Source: Actinoplanes cyaneus
GTDB lineage: Bacteria; Actinomycetota; Actinomycetes; Mycobacteriales; Micromonosporaceae
Direction: 5' to 3'
Length of the DNA: 64,000 nucleotides
Assembly (NCBI RefSeq): GCF_016862095.1
Contig: NZ_BOMH01000004.1
Span: 152,203 to 216,202 of the forward strand
In this document: one piece after another, positions 1 to 11,657 of the stretch
Position numbering within the stretch: position 1 is the stretch's first letter
Layout of the letters: the number at the start of each line of letters is the position of its first letter
Notes under the pieces: model-generated
The model's database searches: none
What the model saw: the letters and a program-made list of their open reading frames with translations, nothing else
Told to the model about the DNA's origin: nothing
Program-made: the position numbers and the translations under genes

Positions 1-52
1 GGCACTCACGGCTGTGAAGCGGGCCAGAAACACCCGTCAGCACCAGCCGGGC
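1..52. repeat. Family A palindromic repeat, truncated copy
   Basis: The first bases (GGCACTCACGG) and the stretch ending CACCAGCCGG near position 50 match the two arms of the palindromic element seen at 11722-11843, 32674-32728, 32774-32834, 44202-44258 and 63700-63756. The left end is cut by the window edge. It lies just downstream of the minus-strand sigma factor gene. Confidence 0.6.
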
Positions 53-92
53 GGGACCGGCGGGCGCTGAGGGGTGGGGTGTCGCTGGGTGG

Positions 93-881
93 TTACAGGT
101 CGGCGGCGAGCTGGGAGCGGAGCTTGGCCAGGGCCTTGGTCAGCAGGCGCGACACGTGCATCTGCGAGATCCCGATCTGGTCGGCGATCTGCGACTGTGT
201 CAGGTTGCCGTAGAAGCGCAGGGTCAGGATCCGCTGCTCGCGGTCGTCCAGGGTGGCCAGGGCCGGGCCGAGGGCGACCCGGGTCTCGGCGAGCTCGTAC
301 TCGTGGTCCTCGCCGCCCAGGGTGTCGCCGAGCTCGGTGGAGCCGTCGGCGCTGATCGGGGTGGACAGCGAGGTGGCGTTGTAGGCGCGGGCGCCTTCCA
401 GGCCCTCGAGCACCTCCTCCTCGCCGATGCCCAGGTGCCCGGCGATGTCCGGGACGGTCGGGGAACGGCCGAGGCGGTGCGTGAGCGTGCTGTTGGCCTC
501 GGTGATCGCGAGACGCAGCTCCTGCAGGCGACGGGGGACGCGCACCGACCACGTACGGTCGCGGAAGTGTCTCTTGATCTCGCCGATGATCGTCGGGATG
601 GCGTAGCCCGCGAAGTCGACCCCGCGCTCGGGATCGAACTTGTCGACCGCCTTGATCAGACCGACGGTGGCGGTCTGGATCAGGTCGTCGGTGGGCTCGC
701 CACGGCCGGAGTAGCGGTTGGCCAGGTGCCGGGCGAGAGGCAGCCACGCCTCGATCGCCCTGTCCCTCAGTCGCGCCCGCGCGGGGCCCGGCGCGGTCAC
801 CGCCATGGCGGCGAGCAGATCGCTCGCGGTGGTCTCGGGGGCGCCCAGCGGCTGCCTGTTGTCTGCCTCGATGACTGTCAT
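93..881 (-). CDS. SigB/SigF-family RNA polymerase sigma factor
   Basis: A 262-residue alternative sigma factor of the group 3 (SigB/SigF/stress or sporulation) type, acting with core RNA polymerase. Region 2 is visible around residues 45-115 (DLIQTATVGLIKAVDKFDPE, then FAGYAIPTIIGEIKRHFRD, the -10 recognition helix), region 3 around 120-185, and the region 4 helix-turn-helix at the C-terminus (LTQSQIADQIGISQMHVSRL). The start ATG is preceded by GGAGG at good spacing. No anti-sigma or anti-anti-sigma gene is adjacent in this window, although the left side is cut off. A direct repeat and an inverted CTTGTC/GACAAG pair lie upstream (see those entries). The family assignment is firm; the particular regulon cannot be told from sequence. 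Confidence 0.93.
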   Translation of the reverse strand: MTVIEADNRQPLGAPETTASDLLAAMAVTAPGPARARLRDRAIEAWLPLARHLANRYSGRGEPTDDLIQTATVGLIKAVDKFDPERGVDFAGYAIPTIIGEIKRHFRDRTWSVRVPRRLQELRLAITEANSTLTHRLGRSPTVPDIAGHLGIGEEEVLEGLEGARAYNATSLSTPISADGSTELGDTLGGEDHEYELAETRVALGPALATLDDREQRILTLRFYGNLTQSQIADQIGISQMHVSRLLTKALAKLRSQLAADL

Positions 882-932
882 GCTGGTCCTCCATCAGCGG
901 GCAGAGAGCCGTGCCCGCACGCGGCGACCGTC

Positions 933-1001
933 CGATTGAGCCGTTCGATTCGATTGAGCCGTTCGATGAAACCGTCCTGACTTGTCACGCTAGCCGACAA
1001 G
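933..1001. promoter_or_regulatory. 18-bp direct repeat and inverted motif between sigma gene and ppgK
   Basis: Two copies of CGATTGAGCCGTTCGAT follow each other at 933-949 and 951-967 (period 18). Next to them CTTGTC at 981-986 is mirrored by GACAAG at 996-1001 with a 9-base spacer. The sites lie 50-120 bp upstream of the sigma gene start and about 210 bp upstream of ppgK. They could be operator sites of a divergent promoter region; this is inference. Confidence 0.4.
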
Positions 1002-1112
1002 ACTAGCGCTGCCTAGCCGAAAGTATGAGTGACTCCACGTGAATGGGGGAACTACGGATCGAATTCCCCCGGGGGTGTCCGCCCGGTTACGGTGTCGCAC
1101 CTTCGTGGTAGA

Positions 1113-1187
1113 CAGCACGGCAGTAACAGACCAGCACGTCAGTGATGGACCAACACGGCAGCAGTGGACCAGCACGGCAGTAGTGAC
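1113..1187 (+). repeat. 19-bp tandem repeat, about four copies, upstream of ppgK
   Basis: Degenerate units begin at 1113, 1132, 1151 and 1170, each like CAGCACGGCAGTAGTGGAC. The last unit (18 bp) ends 24 bases before the ppgK start, and a partial fifth unit follows. The array fills the region where the promoter and ribosome binding site would be expected. Its role is unknown. Confidence 0.7.
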
Positions 1188-1211
1188 CAGCGGGAAGACG
1201 GGAAGACACGG

Positions 1212-2054
1212 ATGACCATCCTCGGCATCGACATCGGCGGCTCGGGCGTCAAGGGCGCGCCGGTCGACACGGTGCGCGGCGAGCTGCTCGGCGAGCGGTT
1301 CCGCGTGCCCACCCCGCAGCCGGCCGACGTGGAGAGCGTGGTGGACGCGGTCGCCGAGGTGGCGGCCACGTTCGAGGGGTTCGACAGCGTGGGGGTGACG
1401 TTCCCCGGTGTGGTCGTCGACGGGGTGACGCGGACCGCGGCGAACGTGCACAAGTCGTGGATCGACGCGCCGGCCGCGCAGCTGTTCACCGACCGGCTGG
1501 GCAAGCCGGTGACGGTGCTCAACGACGCGGACGCGGCGGGCGCGGCCGAGGTCGCGTTCGGGGCGGGGCGGGACGAGTCCGGCCTGATCATGATGGTGAC
1601 GCTGGGCACCGGCATCGGCACCGCGCTGTTCCTCGACGGCGTGCTGCTGCCGAACACCGAGCTCGGCCACCTGGAGCTGGACGGCAAGGACGCCGAGCTG
1701 ATCGCCTCCGACCGGGTCCGCGAGGCGGAGGATCTGAGCTGGGAGAAGTTCGCGCATCGGGTCAGCAAGTACCTGCGTCACGTCGAGATGCTGCTCTCGC
1801 CGCGGCTGTTCATCATCGGCGGCGGGGTCAGCAAGAAGGCCGACAAGTACTTCCCGCTGCTGGAGATCCGCACGCCGGTCGTCGCGGCGACGCTGCTGAA
1901 CAACGCCGGCATCATCGGCGCCGCGGTCTCCGCCGAGCAGGCCACGACCGGTCGTGGCGGGCAGCACCCGGGCTCGATCCCGGTGGACGCGAGCCGGCCG
2001 GGCACGCCGGGGGCCGCCGAGGCACACTCGGTGAACGCCGGGGAGGCGCGCTGA
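1212..2054 (+). CDS. ppgK: Polyphosphate glucokinase (ROK family)
   Basis: Phosphorylates glucose to glucose 6-phosphate with inorganic polyphosphate (and usually ATP) in the cytoplasm. The 280-residue protein opens with the phosphate-binding motif GIDIGGSGVKGAPVDT, followed by VTFPGVV, LNDADAAG (sugar-binding and catalytic Asp), VTLGTGIGTALFLDG and ELGHLELDG, all in the order typical of actinobacterial PpgK. A longer reading starting at 1164 would run through the tandem repeat upstream, so the ATG at 1212 is preferred, although its ribosome binding site is weak. The C-terminal 40 residues are Gly/Pro/Ala rich and look disordered. The stop codon overlaps the next gene by one base (TGATG), so the two are probably translated together. 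Confidence 0.92.
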   Translation: MTILGIDIGGSGVKGAPVDTVRGELLGERFRVPTPQPADVESVVDAVAEVAATFEGFDSVGVTFPGVVVDGVTRTAANVHKSWIDAPAAQLFTDRLGKPVTVLNDADAAGAAEVAFGAGRDESGLIMMVTLGTGIGTALFLDGVLLPNTELGHLELDGKDAELIASDRVREAEDLSWEKFAHRVSKYLRHVEMLLSPRLFIIGGGVSKKADKYFPLLEIRTPVVAATLLNNAGIIGAAVSAEQATTGRGGQHPGSIPVDASRPGTPGAAEAHSVNAGEAR

Positions 2055-2521
2055 TGGCCCGCACGATCGCCACGAACACGCACGCGAGCCGCGAGGAGCT
2101 GCTGGAGTTCCTGCGGCCACGGCACCACGCGATCCTGATGACGGTCCGCAAGGACGGGCGCCCGCAGTCCTCGCCGAACACGTGCGGCGTCGACGCCGAG
2201 GGCCGGATCGTGATCTCCAGCTACCCGGAGCGGGCGAAGGTCACGAACATCCGGCGCAACCCGCAGGTCACGGTCTGCGTGCTCTCCGACGAGTGGAACG
2301 GCGCGTGGGTCCAGGTCGACGGCACGGCCGAGGTGATCGACCTGCCCGACGCCGTGGAGCCCCTGGTGGAGTACTTCCGGGTCATCTCCGGCGAGCACTC
2401 GAACTGGGACGAGTACCGGCAGGCCATGGTCGACCAGGGCAAGTGCCTGATCCGCGTCACGATCGACTCCTGGGGCCCGATCGCGACCGGCGGCTTCCCG
2501 GCCCGGCTAGCCGACAGCTGA
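2054..2521 (+). CDS. PPOX-fold (pyridoxamine 5'-phosphate oxidase-like), probably F420-binding enzyme
   Basis: A 155-residue split-barrel flavin/deazaflavin-type protein of the family that includes Mycobacterium Rv1155 and other F420H2-dependent reductases. Typical segments are HHAILMTVRKDGRPQSSPNT near the N-terminus, IVISSYPERAKVTNIRRNP (phosphate contact region) and VQVDGTAEVIDLPDA. The length fits a single-domain homodimer subunit. The substrate cannot be inferred. It overlaps the ppgK stop by one base and is followed by a strong terminator, so the two genes form a bicistronic unit. Confidence 0.85.
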   Translation: MARTIATNTHASREELLEFLRPRHHAILMTVRKDGRPQSSPNTCGVDAEGRIVISSYPERAKVTNIRRNPQVTVCVLSDEWNGAWVQVDGTAEVIDLPDAVEPLVEYFRVISGEHSNWDEYRQAMVDQGKCLIRVTIDSWGPIATGGFPARLADS

Positions 2522-2530
2522 GACGACCGC

Positions 2531-2570
2531 ACGGCCGGCACCCCCAGGAGGACAACGGGGTGCCGGCCGT
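2531..2570 (+). terminator. Strong hairpin after the ppgK operon
   Basis: Perfect 14-bp inverted repeat: 2531-2544 (ACGGCCGGCACCCC) pairs with 2557-2570, loop of 12 bases. It begins 10 bases after the stop. There is no T tract, as is usual in actinomycetes. Confidence 0.8.
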
Positions 2571-2692
2571 GCGATTCCATCCCTCTTCGCAGGGGGTCAG
2601 GCGCGCTGTCCGGCGGGCGTCGGGGGACGCCCCAGCGGGCCGGAACGAAGAGGGCGGGCAAAGACTCGGAGTGGTGTCACCTCAGCCACCAC

Positions 2693-2787
2693 GGATCGCG
2701 CCCGTCGTTGTCGAGGGTGCCGAAATCGGCTAGGCGAAGCCGTGGTCGATTTCGGTGCCCTCGACAACGACTCAAAGGGCGCGATCC
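2693..2787. repeat. Long imperfect inverted repeat at a convergent junction
   Basis: Outer arms 2693-2703 and 2777-2787 pair (GGATCGCGCCC with its complement), and inner arms 2705-2728 and 2745-2768 pair with only two G-U positions. The folded structure spans 95 bases. Its right arm runs into the last codons of the minus-strand gene ending at 2772. It may act as a bidirectional terminator or may be a mobile palindromic element; no second copy was seen here. Confidence 0.65.
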
Positions 2788-3386
2788 CCGCCGAGCGGAG
2801 CGAGGCCATCAGGCACAGTCTCGGCGTCGAGCAGGTAGAGCAGGGTGTCGCGGTGCATCGACGCGATCGGGTCCAGCAGGTCGGGGTGGCGCAGCAGCGC
2901 CGCGGCCTCGCGGTCGCGGGCGTCCGGGGCGAGCAGCCGGCGGAACTCGCTGGGCAGTCCGCCGGTCCGGCGGCCGTGCGGGCGCGGGCGGGGCTCCGGC
3001 GCCGGGGTGGGCGCCGGCACGGCCGCGATCACCGCGTCGACGCCGCGGCGGGCCAGCATCGGGTCGGCGAGCAGGCACGCGGCCCAGCTGACGACGACCT
3101 CGTCGACCCAGGTGCGCCAGCCCTCGCCGTCGGCGAACTCGTCCTCGGGCTCGCTGCCGGCCTTCCAGTCCAGCAGCGCGGAGCCGCCGGGGCCGGCGAT
3201 CGCGACGAGCGCGGCGTCGATCTCGGTCGGGTAGCGCAGCCAGGCGGCGACCGTGACGGCCTGCCGGGCCTGCAGCTCGGAGAGCGTGTGCGCAACCGTG
3301 TTCGACTCCCCACCGGGGTATGCCCGGGCCAGCCAGTGGGTGCTGGCGGCGATCACCGGGGACAGTGCGGTCGACGGTCCGGCCAC
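2772..3386 (-). CDS. Hypothetical protein, 204 aa
   Basis: I do not recognise a family. The GTG start at 3386 has a good AAGGAG site six bases upstream. The protein is soluble-looking and mainly helical, with a Trp-rich middle (WLRYP, LLDWKAG, WRTWVDEVVVSWAACL) and a Pro/Arg linker near residues 120-140. The C-terminal part is rich in Leu and Asp (LLRHPDLLDPIASMHRDTLL). The last codons lie in one arm of a long hairpin. It is divergent from the spermidine-synthase-fold gene and shares a 94-bp promoter region with it. Confidence 0.7.
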   Translation of the reverse strand: MAGPSTALSPVIAASTHWLARAYPGGESNTVAHTLSELQARQAVTVAAWLRYPTEIDAALVAIAGPGGSALLDWKAGSEPEDEFADGEGWRTWVDEVVVSWAACLLADPMLARRGVDAVIAAVPAPTPAPEPRPRPHGRRTGGLPSEFRRLLAPDARDREAAALLRHPDLLDPIASMHRDTLLYLLDAETVPDGLAPLGGDRAL

Positions 3387-3480
3387 GACGTTCTCCTTGC
3401 CTCAGGCGCCGGGCCGGTGTTCGGCTGGCGTCGAAGGGATAACTCGGTCGCCGGGGCGGGGCCTTGAGTAAGGTTCCTCG

Positions 3481-4242
3481 ATGGCAACGCACGGCAACCG
3501 AGGCACACCCGAGGGCCTGGAGCTGCTTCCCGACCCCGCTCGGCCGGGCGGGTGGACGCTGCTGGTGGACGGGGTCCCGCAGTCATACGTGGACGTGGCG
3601 GATCCGGAGCACCTGGCGTTCGGCTACGTGGAGCTGATCGCCCGCTCGGTGCGCGCCCGCAGGTCCGTACCGGGAAGGATCCTGCATCTGGGTGGGGGCG
3701 CGATGACCGTGCCGCGCCTGGCGGCCCGGTGGTGGCCGGGGGTCGCGCAAACCGTGGTGGAGATCAACGGCGAGCTGATGGACCTGGTCCTGCGGGAGAT
3801 CCCGCCGGCGTTCCCGGTGGAGCTCGTCGCCGGCGACGCGCGGCAGGTGGTGGGGACGACCCCCGATCGCTCGTACGACGTGATCGTCGTGGACGTCTTC
3901 GACGGCGCCGCGATGCCCGCCCATCTGGGCACCGTGGAGTTCGCGCGGGAGCTGCGCCGGGTCCTGCGGCCGGACGGGCTGGCGGTGATCAACGTGACGG
4001 ACGTGCCGCCGATGGCCTTCACGAGGATTCAGGTGGCCACTGTGGCCGCCGTGTTCGGTGAGACCGGGACCGCGCTGCTCGGTGAGAACGATGTGCTGCG
4101 GGGGCGCCGGGCCGGCAATCTGATCATGCTCGCCGGAGCGATTCCCTCGCTGAGGGTGAGGCGCGGCGAGCGCCTGTTGCGGGAAGGTGAACTTGTCGTG
4201 TTTTCCAGCGGCGCGCGGCCCCGTACGGATGCGAAGGCGTAG
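3481..4242 (+). CDS. Spermidine synthase-like protein
   Basis: A 253-residue Rossmann-fold protein of the spermine/spermidine synthase superfamily. Visible motifs are ILHLGGGAMTVPR (nucleotide-binding loop), VVEINGELMDL (acidic residue binding the cofactor ribose), VAGDARQVV and YDVIVVDVFDG. In true spermidine synthases the last motif carries the catalytic Asp that activates the amine. No S-adenosylmethionine decarboxylase gene is nearby, so polyamine synthesis is not proven; many actinobacterial relatives have unknown substrates. The start ATG follows an AAGG site closely. It stands alone between a divergent gene and the glg operon. Confidence 0.82.
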   Translation: MATHGNRGTPEGLELLPDPARPGGWTLLVDGVPQSYVDVADPEHLAFGYVELIARSVRARRSVPGRILHLGGGAMTVPRLAARWWPGVAQTVVEINGELMDLVLREIPPAFPVELVAGDARQVVGTTPDRSYDVIVVDVFDGAAMPAHLGTVEFARELRRVLRPDGLAVINVTDVPPMAFTRIQVATVAAVFGETGTALLGENDVLRGRRAGNLIMLAGAIPSLRVRRGERLLREGELVVFSSGARPRTDAKA

Positions 4243-4329
4243 GGACGGTCCGGTAGGTTGAGAGTGCATCGGCGATCGGCCGTTTCGCGGCGCCCTCCAA
4301 GTTTCAGATCCTCCACTCCGGGGAGTCAT

Positions 4330-4366
4330 AGGACGACGGCGGTGGTTTTTCCGGTCGCCGAGTCCT
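4330..4366 (+). promoter_or_regulatory. Hairpin with T-run in the glgE leader
   Basis: AGGAC at 4330-4334 and CGGCG at 4337-4341 pair with CGCCG at 4356-4360 and GTCCT at 4362-4366; the loop holds a run of five T. It lies 30 bp before the glgE start and could be an attenuator or simply leader structure. Confidence 0.35.
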
Positions 4367-4395
4367 CCTGAGCCCCTCTGACTACGGTGGAGATC

Positions 4396-6360
4396 ATGAC
4401 CGGTCGCTTCCCCATCGAAGACGTGACGCCGGCCGTTTCCGGTGGCCGTTACCCCGCCAAGGCGGTGGTCGGCGAACTGGTGCCGGTTTCCGCGGTGTCC
4501 TATCGCGAAGGACACCACGCCCTGGGTGTCAATGTGGTATGGCGTGGCCCCGACGGGGAGACCAAGCCGTTCACCCGGATGACCCCCGGCACGCCGGGCC
4601 TGGACCAGTGGCACGCGACGATCCGGCCGGACCAGGTCGGTCGCTGGACGTTCACGGTCGAGGCGTTCGATGACCCGTACCGGACCTGGCGCGACGCCGT
4701 CGTGAAGAAGATCGGCGCCGGCCAGGGCGCCGAGGACCTGGCGAACGATCTCGCCGAGGGCGCCGACGTGCTGGACCTGGCGACCAAGATCGTGCCGGCC
4801 GAGCACGAGGAGCGGGTCCGCGACGCGGCTGCCGCCCTGCGCGACGAGCAGCGGTCGCTGTTCTCCCGGGTCACCCCGGCGCTCGACCTGGAGGAGCTGC
4901 TCTGGCACAACCCGGTCCGGCAGCTGGTCACCACCACGCGATCGTTCGCCGTCTGGGCGGATCGCGAGCGTGCCCTCTACTCGGCGTGGTATGAGTTCTT
5001 CCCGCGCTCCGAGGGCGCCGAGGTCGGCCCGGACGCCACCCCGATCAAACACGGCACTTTCCGTACGGCGATGAATCGTCTCCCGGCGATCGCGGAGATG
5101 GGCTTCAACGTCGTCTACCTCCCCCCGATCCACCCGATCGGGAAGATCAACCGCAAGGGCCGCAACAACACCCTGGTCGCGCGGCCGGTGGACGTCGGCT
5201 CGCCGTGGGCGATCGGCTCGGACGAGGGCGGCCACGACGCGATCCACCCGGAACTGGGCACCCTGGAGGACTTCGTCGCCTTCCGGGAGCGCGCCGAGGA
5301 GCTGGGCATGGAGGTCGCGCTCGACCTCGCGCTGCAGGCCGCGCCGGACCACCCGTGGGTCAAGGAACACCCGGAGTTCTTCACCACCAAGGCCGACGGC
5401 ACCATCGCGTACGCCGAGAACCCGCCCAAGAAGTACCAGGACATCTACCCGATCAACTGGGACAACGACTACCGCGCGCTGCGTGACGAGGTCTACCGCG
5501 TCGTCATGCACTGGGTGAACAACGGCGTGCGGATCTTCCGGGTCGACAACCCGCACACCAAGGCCGTCAACTTCTGGCAGTGGCTGATCCCCAAGGTCAA
5601 GGAGACCCACCCGGACGTGCTGTTCCTCGCCGAGGCGTTCACCCGCCCGGCGATGATGAACGGGCTCGGCAAGATCGGCTTCACCCAGTCGTACACGTAC
5701 TTCACCTGGCGCACCACCGCGCAGGAGATGCGCGAGTACATGGGGCAGCTGCTCACCTCGATCGACTGGATGCGCCCCAACTTCTGGCCCAACACCCCGG
5801 ACATCCTGCACGAGTCGCTGCAGCACGGCGGCCCGCCGATGTTCAAGATCCGCGCGGTGCTGGCCGCCATGCTCACCCCGTCCTGGGGGATGTACTCCGG
5901 CTACGAGCTGTTCGAGCACGTTCCCCGCCCCGGCGCGGAGGAGTACATCGACAACGAGAAGTTCGAGCTCAAGCCCCGCGACTACGCCGCCGCCGAGCGG
6001 GCCGGTCGCTCGCTCGCGCCGTACATCACCACGCTGAACCGGATCCGCGAGCAGAATCCCGCCCTGCACTGGCTCCGCAACCTGCGCTTCCACGAGATCG
6101 ACAACGGCGCGCTGCTGTGCTTCTCCAAGCGCGACGCCGACACCGGCAACACCGTGCTGGTCATCGTCTCGTTCGACTCCACCAACGTGCAGTGGGGCAA
6201 CACCACTCTCGACATGGCCGCCCTCGGGTTCGACTGGCACGACCGCTTCACCGTGGTCGACCAGATCTCCGGGGCGACGTACGAGTGGGGGCAGTACAAC
6301 GCGGTCCGGATCGACCCGTACGTCGAGCCGGCGCACATCTTCGTGGTGCAGGCGGGGTAA
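4396..6360 (+). CDS. glgE: Alpha-1,4-glucan:maltose-1-phosphate maltosyltransferase
   Basis: Transfers maltosyl units from alpha-maltose 1-phosphate onto the non-reducing end of alpha-1,4-glucan in the cytoplasm (GH13 subfamily 3). The 654-residue length is normal. An N-terminal beta-sandwich (residues 1-110) and helical insert precede the barrel. The GH13 residues are visible: nucleophile D384 in [11 protein letters not shown], acid/base E413 in LFLAEAF, and D469 in [19 protein letters not shown] is the family's conserved strand. The ATG at 4396 is chosen because GGTGGAG sits just upstream; an in-frame GTG at 4387 overlaps that site. First gene of the four-gene glucan operon; the gap to treS is 11 bp. 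Confidence 0.97.
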   Translation: MTGRFPIEDVTPAVSGGRYPAKAVVGELVPVSAVSYREGHHALGVNVVWRGPDGETKPFTRMTPGTPGLDQWHATIRPDQVGRWTFTVEAFDDPYRTWRDAVVKKIGAGQGAEDLANDLAEGADVLDLATKIVPAEHEERVRDAAAALRDEQRSLFSRVTPALDLEELLWHNPVRQLVTTTRSFAVWADRERALYSAWYEFFPRSEGAEVGPDATPIKHGTFRTAMNRLPAIAEMGFNVVYLPPIHPIGKINRKGRNNTLVARPVDVGSPWAIGSDEGGHDAIHPELGTLEDFVAFRERAEELGMEVALDLALQAAPDHPWVKEHPEFFTTKADGTIAYAENPPKKYQDIYPINWDNDYRALRDEVYRVVMHWVNNGVRIFRVDNPHTKAVNFWQWLIPKVKETHPDVLFLAEAFTRPAMMNGLGKIGFTQSYTYFTWRTTAQEMREYMGQLLTSIDWMRPNFWPNTPDILHESLQHGGPPMFKIRAVLAAMLTPSWGMYSGYELFEHVPRPGAEEYIDNEKFELKPRDYAAAERAGRSLAPYITTLNRIREQNPALHWLRNLRFHEIDNGALLCFSKRDADTGNTVLVIVSFDSTNVQWGNTTLDMAALGFDWHDRFTVVDQISGATYEWGQYNAVRIDPYVEPAHIFVVQAG

Positions 6361-6371
6361 GGGGACACCTG

Positions 6372-8125
<1,754 letters not shown>

Positions 8126-8129
<4 letters not shown>

Positions 8130-9439
8130 CGCTGCCCTATGCCGAGTGGTTACCGAAACAACGCTGGTACGCCGGGCGCAGCCGGGTGCTCGCGGACGTC
8201 AAACAGGCGTCCGCCACCCCGCTGGGCCAGGATCTGGAACTGGTGCTGATCGACGTCTCGTACACCGACGGCAGTTCCGAGCGCTACCAGCTGATCGTCG
8301 GCCGGGGCGCGGAGCTGCTGCCGGAGTACAGCACGGTCGCCACCATCGGCACCGACGACCAGGGGCGCCCGGCGTACGACGCCCTCTACTCCCCCGAGGC
8401 CGCGCGGTACCTGCTCGGCCTGGTGGACGCGTCCGAGCCGGTCGGTGACCTCACGTTCCAGAAGGAGCCGGGCGCCGAGCTGCCCCGGGACCTCTGGCCG
8501 CGGGTGTTCGACGCCGAGCAGAGCAACACCAGCGTGATCTTCGAGCAGGACGCGATCCTCAAGGTGTTCCGCCGGGTCACCTGCGGGATCAACCCGGACA
8601 TCGAGCTGAACCGGGTGCTCGGGCGGGCGCAGAACCCGCACGTCGCGAAGCTGCTCGGTTCGTTCGAGACCACCGACGACGCCGGCCAGTGCGCGCTCGG
8701 CATGGTCACCGCCTACGCCGCGAACTCGGCCGAGGGCTGGGCCATGGCCACCGCGTCGGCCCGCGACCTGTTCGCCGACGCGGAGTTCCGCGCCGACCAG
8801 GCCGGCGGGGACTTCCAGGGCGAGTCGTACCGGCTCGGCGAGGCGGTCGCGTCGGTGCACCTGACCCTGGCCGAGGAGCTCGGCGCCGGGCCGTCGCCGT
8901 TCCCGGTCGACGTCATGCTCGCCCGGCTGCGGACCGCCGCCGACGCGGTGCCCGAGCTCCAGCAGTACCTGCCGGCCATCACCGAGCGGTTCGAGAGCCT
9001 GACCGGGAAGGAGGTCACCGTCCAGCGCGTGCACGGCGACCTGCACCTCGGGCAGGTGCTGCGCACCCCGGAGGCCTGGCTGCTGATCGACTTCGAGGGC
9101 GAGCCGGGCCAGCCGCTGGACGAACGGCGCCTGCCCGACTCCCCGCTGCGCGACGTGGCCGGGGTGCTGCGGTCGTACGAGTACGCGGCGTACCAGCTGC
9201 TCGTCGACCAGGACGACGACGAGCACCTGGCGGCCCGCGCCCGCGAGTGGGTGGACCGCAACCGGGCCGCGTTCTGCGACGGCTACGCGCACGCCTCGGG
9301 TCTCGACCCGCGCTCCGAAGAGGCCCTGCTGGCGGCGTACGAACTGGACAAAGCGGTATATGAGACCGCGTACGAAGCACGGCACCGGCCCGGATGGCTG
9401 CGGATCCCCCTCCGCTCCATCGCCCGGCTGGCCGGCTGA
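8126..9439 (+). CDS. mak: Maltokinase
   Basis: Phosphorylates maltose to maltose 1-phosphate with ATP, supplying GlgE. 437 residues with an aminoglycoside-phosphotransferase/choline-kinase fold: N-terminal cap ([12 protein letters not shown]), K146 in AILKVFRR, Brenner motif [12 protein letters not shown] with catalytic D305, and metal-binding LIDFEGEP (D322, E324). The start overlaps the treS stop by four bases and has GAGGAG upstream. Codon 9 (8150-8152) is TTA, a very rare leucine codon in such GC-rich genomes; in Streptomyces TTA genes depend on the developmentally controlled bldA tRNA, so maltose 1-phosphate supply could be growth-phase gated here. That regulation is inferred. Confidence 0.95.
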
Positions 9440-9463
9440 CCACCAATGTCAGAGGAAGCGAAG

Positions 9464-11614
9464 ATGATCGGGCACACCACCTCCCGCCTGGCCGCCGACG
9501 AGCGGGCCATGAACGCCGTGATCGCCGGCGACACGCACGATCCGCACGCCGTCCTCGGGGCACACCCCGGCGGGGGGCACACCGTCGTCCGCACCCTGCG
9601 CAAGGGCGCCAAGCAGGTGACCGTGCTGCACGAGGAGCAGCGGTACGAGACGACCCTGGTCCACCCGGACGGGATCTTCGCGGCCGAGCTGCCCGGGACG
9701 GTCCTGGACTACCGGCTCGAGGTGGACGGGACGCAGTGCGACGACCCGTACCGTCACCTGCCCACGCTGGGCGAGCTGGACCTGCACCTGATCGGCGAGG
9801 GCCGGCACGAGAAGCTGTGGAAGGTGCTGGGAGCCCAGCCGCGCGGCACCGGCGTGGCGTTCGCGGTGTGGGCCCCGGGCGCCCGCGGCGTGCAGGTGAT
9901 CGGCGACTTCGCCGGCTGGGGGCCGTACGACGGGTGGCCGATGCGCTCGCTCGGCTCCAGCGGGGTCTGGGAGATCTACGTGCCGTCCGCGCACGTCGGC
10001 ACGAAGTACAAGTTCAAGATCCTCGGGCGGGACGGGCAGTGGCGCGAGCACGCCGACCCGCTCGCCCAGCACACCGAGGTGCCGCCGGCCACCGCCTCGG
10101 TGGTGTTCCAGTCGTCGTACGAGTGGCACGACGAGCCGTGGATGCGCTCGCGCGCCACCAAGGCGTGGCACGAGGAGCCGGTCAGCTGCTACGAGGTGCA
10201 CCTGGGCTCGTGGCGGCCGGGGCTCTCCTACGTCGAGCTAGCCGAGCAGCTCGTCGACTACGTCGTCGAGACCGGCTTCACGCACGTCGAGCTGATGCCG
10301 GTCATGGAGCACCCGTTCGGCGGCTCGTGGGGTTACCAGGTCACCGGCTACTTCGCCCCGACCTCCCGCTTCGGCAACCCCGACGAGTTCCGCTACCTGG
10401 TGGACAAGCTGCACCAGGCCGGGATCGGCGTGATCCTCGACTGGGTGCCGGCCCACTTCCCCAAGGACGCGTGGGCGCTGGCCCGCTTCGACGGCACCCC
10501 GCTCTACGAGCACGGCGACTGGCGGCGCGGCGAGCACCCGGACTGGGGCACGTACGTCTTCGACTTCGGCCGCACCGAGGTGCGCAACTTCCTGGTCGCG
10601 AACGCCCTCTACTGGTGCGAGGAGTTCCACGCCGACGGCCTGCGGGTCGACGCCGTCGCGTCCATGCTCTACCTCGACTACTCCCGCAAGGACGGGGAGT
10701 GGACGCCCAACCAGTACGGCGGCCGGGAGAACCTCGACGCGATCAGCTTCCTGCAGGAGATGAACGCGACCGTCTACAAGAACCACCCCGGCGTCGTCAC
10801 GATCGCCGAGGAGTCCACGGCGTGGCCCGGCGTCACCCGGCCCACCCACCTCGGCGGGCTCGGGTTCGGCTTCAAGTGGAACATGGGCTGGATGAACGAC
10901 ACCCTCTCCTACATGGAGAAGGAGCCGATCTACCGGCAGTGGCACCACCACCAGATGACCTTCGCCACCGTGTACGCGTGGAGCGAGAACTACGTCCTGC
11001 CGATCAGCCACGACGAGGTGGTGCACGGCAAGGGCTCGCTGACCGGCAAGATGCCCGGTGACCTGTGGCAGAAACTGGCGAACACGCGGGCCCTGCTCGG
11101 CTTCATGTGGGCGTTCACCGGCAAGCAGCTGCTCTTCATGGGCGCCGAGATGGGCGACCTGCGGGAGTGGAGCGAGGAACGCGGCCTGGACTGGGGGCTG
11201 CTCGAGGACCCGCAGTTCGGCGGCGTCAAGAGCCTGGTCACCGACCTGAACCGGGTCTACAAGGAGACGCCGGCGATCTGGACGCAGGACACGCAGGCGT
11301 CCGGCTTCCGCTGGATCACCAGCGACGACTCGCAGCACAACACGTTCTCGTTCGTCCGCTTCGCCCCGAACGGCGACCCGATGGCGTGCATCGTCAACTT
11401 CGCCGCCGTCCCGCACGAGAACTACCGCATCGGCCTGCCCCGCGCCGGCCGCTGGCTGGAGGCGGTCAACACCGACAGCGAGCTCTACGGCGGCTCGGGC
11501 GTCGGCAACCTGGGCGCCGTTCACGCCGAGGACATCCCGTGGCACGGCTTCGACCACTCGGCGGCGCTGCGCGTGCCGCCGCTCGGCGCCCTCTGGCTCA
11601 AGCTCGAGAAGTGA
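9464..11614 (+). CDS. glgB: 1,4-alpha-glucan branching enzyme
   Basis: Makes alpha-1,6 branches in the glucan extended by GlgE (GH13 subfamily 9, CBM48-containing). About 716 residues. Two N-terminal beta-sandwich modules (residues 1-210) precede the barrel. Catalytic features: [18 protein letters not shown] with nucleophile D396, [13 protein letters not shown] with E449, and [15 protein letters not shown] with D517. [17 protein letters not shown] is a branching-enzyme signature. The ATG at 9464 is preferred because AGAGGAAG precedes it; an in-frame ATG at 9446 has no ribosome binding site. It is the last gene of the operon and a long hairpin follows at 11658. Confidence 0.97.
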   Translation: MIGHTTSRLAADERAMNAVIAGDTHDPHAVLGAHPGGGHTVVRTLRKGAKQVTVLHEEQRYETTLVHPDGIFAAELPGTVLDYRLEVDGTQCDDPYRHLPTLGELDLHLIGEGRHEKLWKVLGAQPRGTGVAFAVWAPGARGVQVIGDFAGWGPYDGWPMRSLGSSGVWEIYVPSAHVGTKYKFKILGRDGQWREHADPLAQHTEVPPATASVVFQSSYEWHDEPWMRSRATKAWHEEPVSCYEVHLGSWRPGLSYVELAEQLVDYVVETGFTHVELMPVMEHPFGGSWGYQVTGYFAPTSRFGNPDEFRYLVDKLHQAGIGVILDWVPAHFPKDAWALARFDGTPLYEHGDWRRGEHPDWGTYVFDFGRTEVRNFLVANALYWCEEFHADGLRVDAVASMLYLDYSRKDGEWTPNQYGGRENLDAISFLQEMNATVYKNHPGVVTIAEESTAWPGVTRPTHLGGLGFGFKWNMGWMNDTLSYMEKEPIYRQWHHHQMTFATVYAWSENYVLPISHDEVVHGKGSLTGKMPGDLWQKLANTRALLGFMWAFTGKQLLFMGAEMGDLREWSEERGLDWGLLEDPQFGGVKSLVTDLNRVYKETPAIWTQDTQASGFRWITSDDSQHNTFSFVRFAPNGDPMACIVNFAAVPHENYRIGLPRAGRWLEAVNTDSELYGGSGVGNLGAVHAEDIPWHGFDHSAALRVPPLGALWLKLEK

Positions 11615-11657
11615 CACCCTGATCGGGGCGGGCTCCGGCCCGTCCCCCTCACCGTCG

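Noticed and set aside
1164..1211. Extended N-terminus of polyphosphate glucokinase
   Set aside because: The extra 16 residues are translated tandem repeat and do not resemble the family N-terminus.
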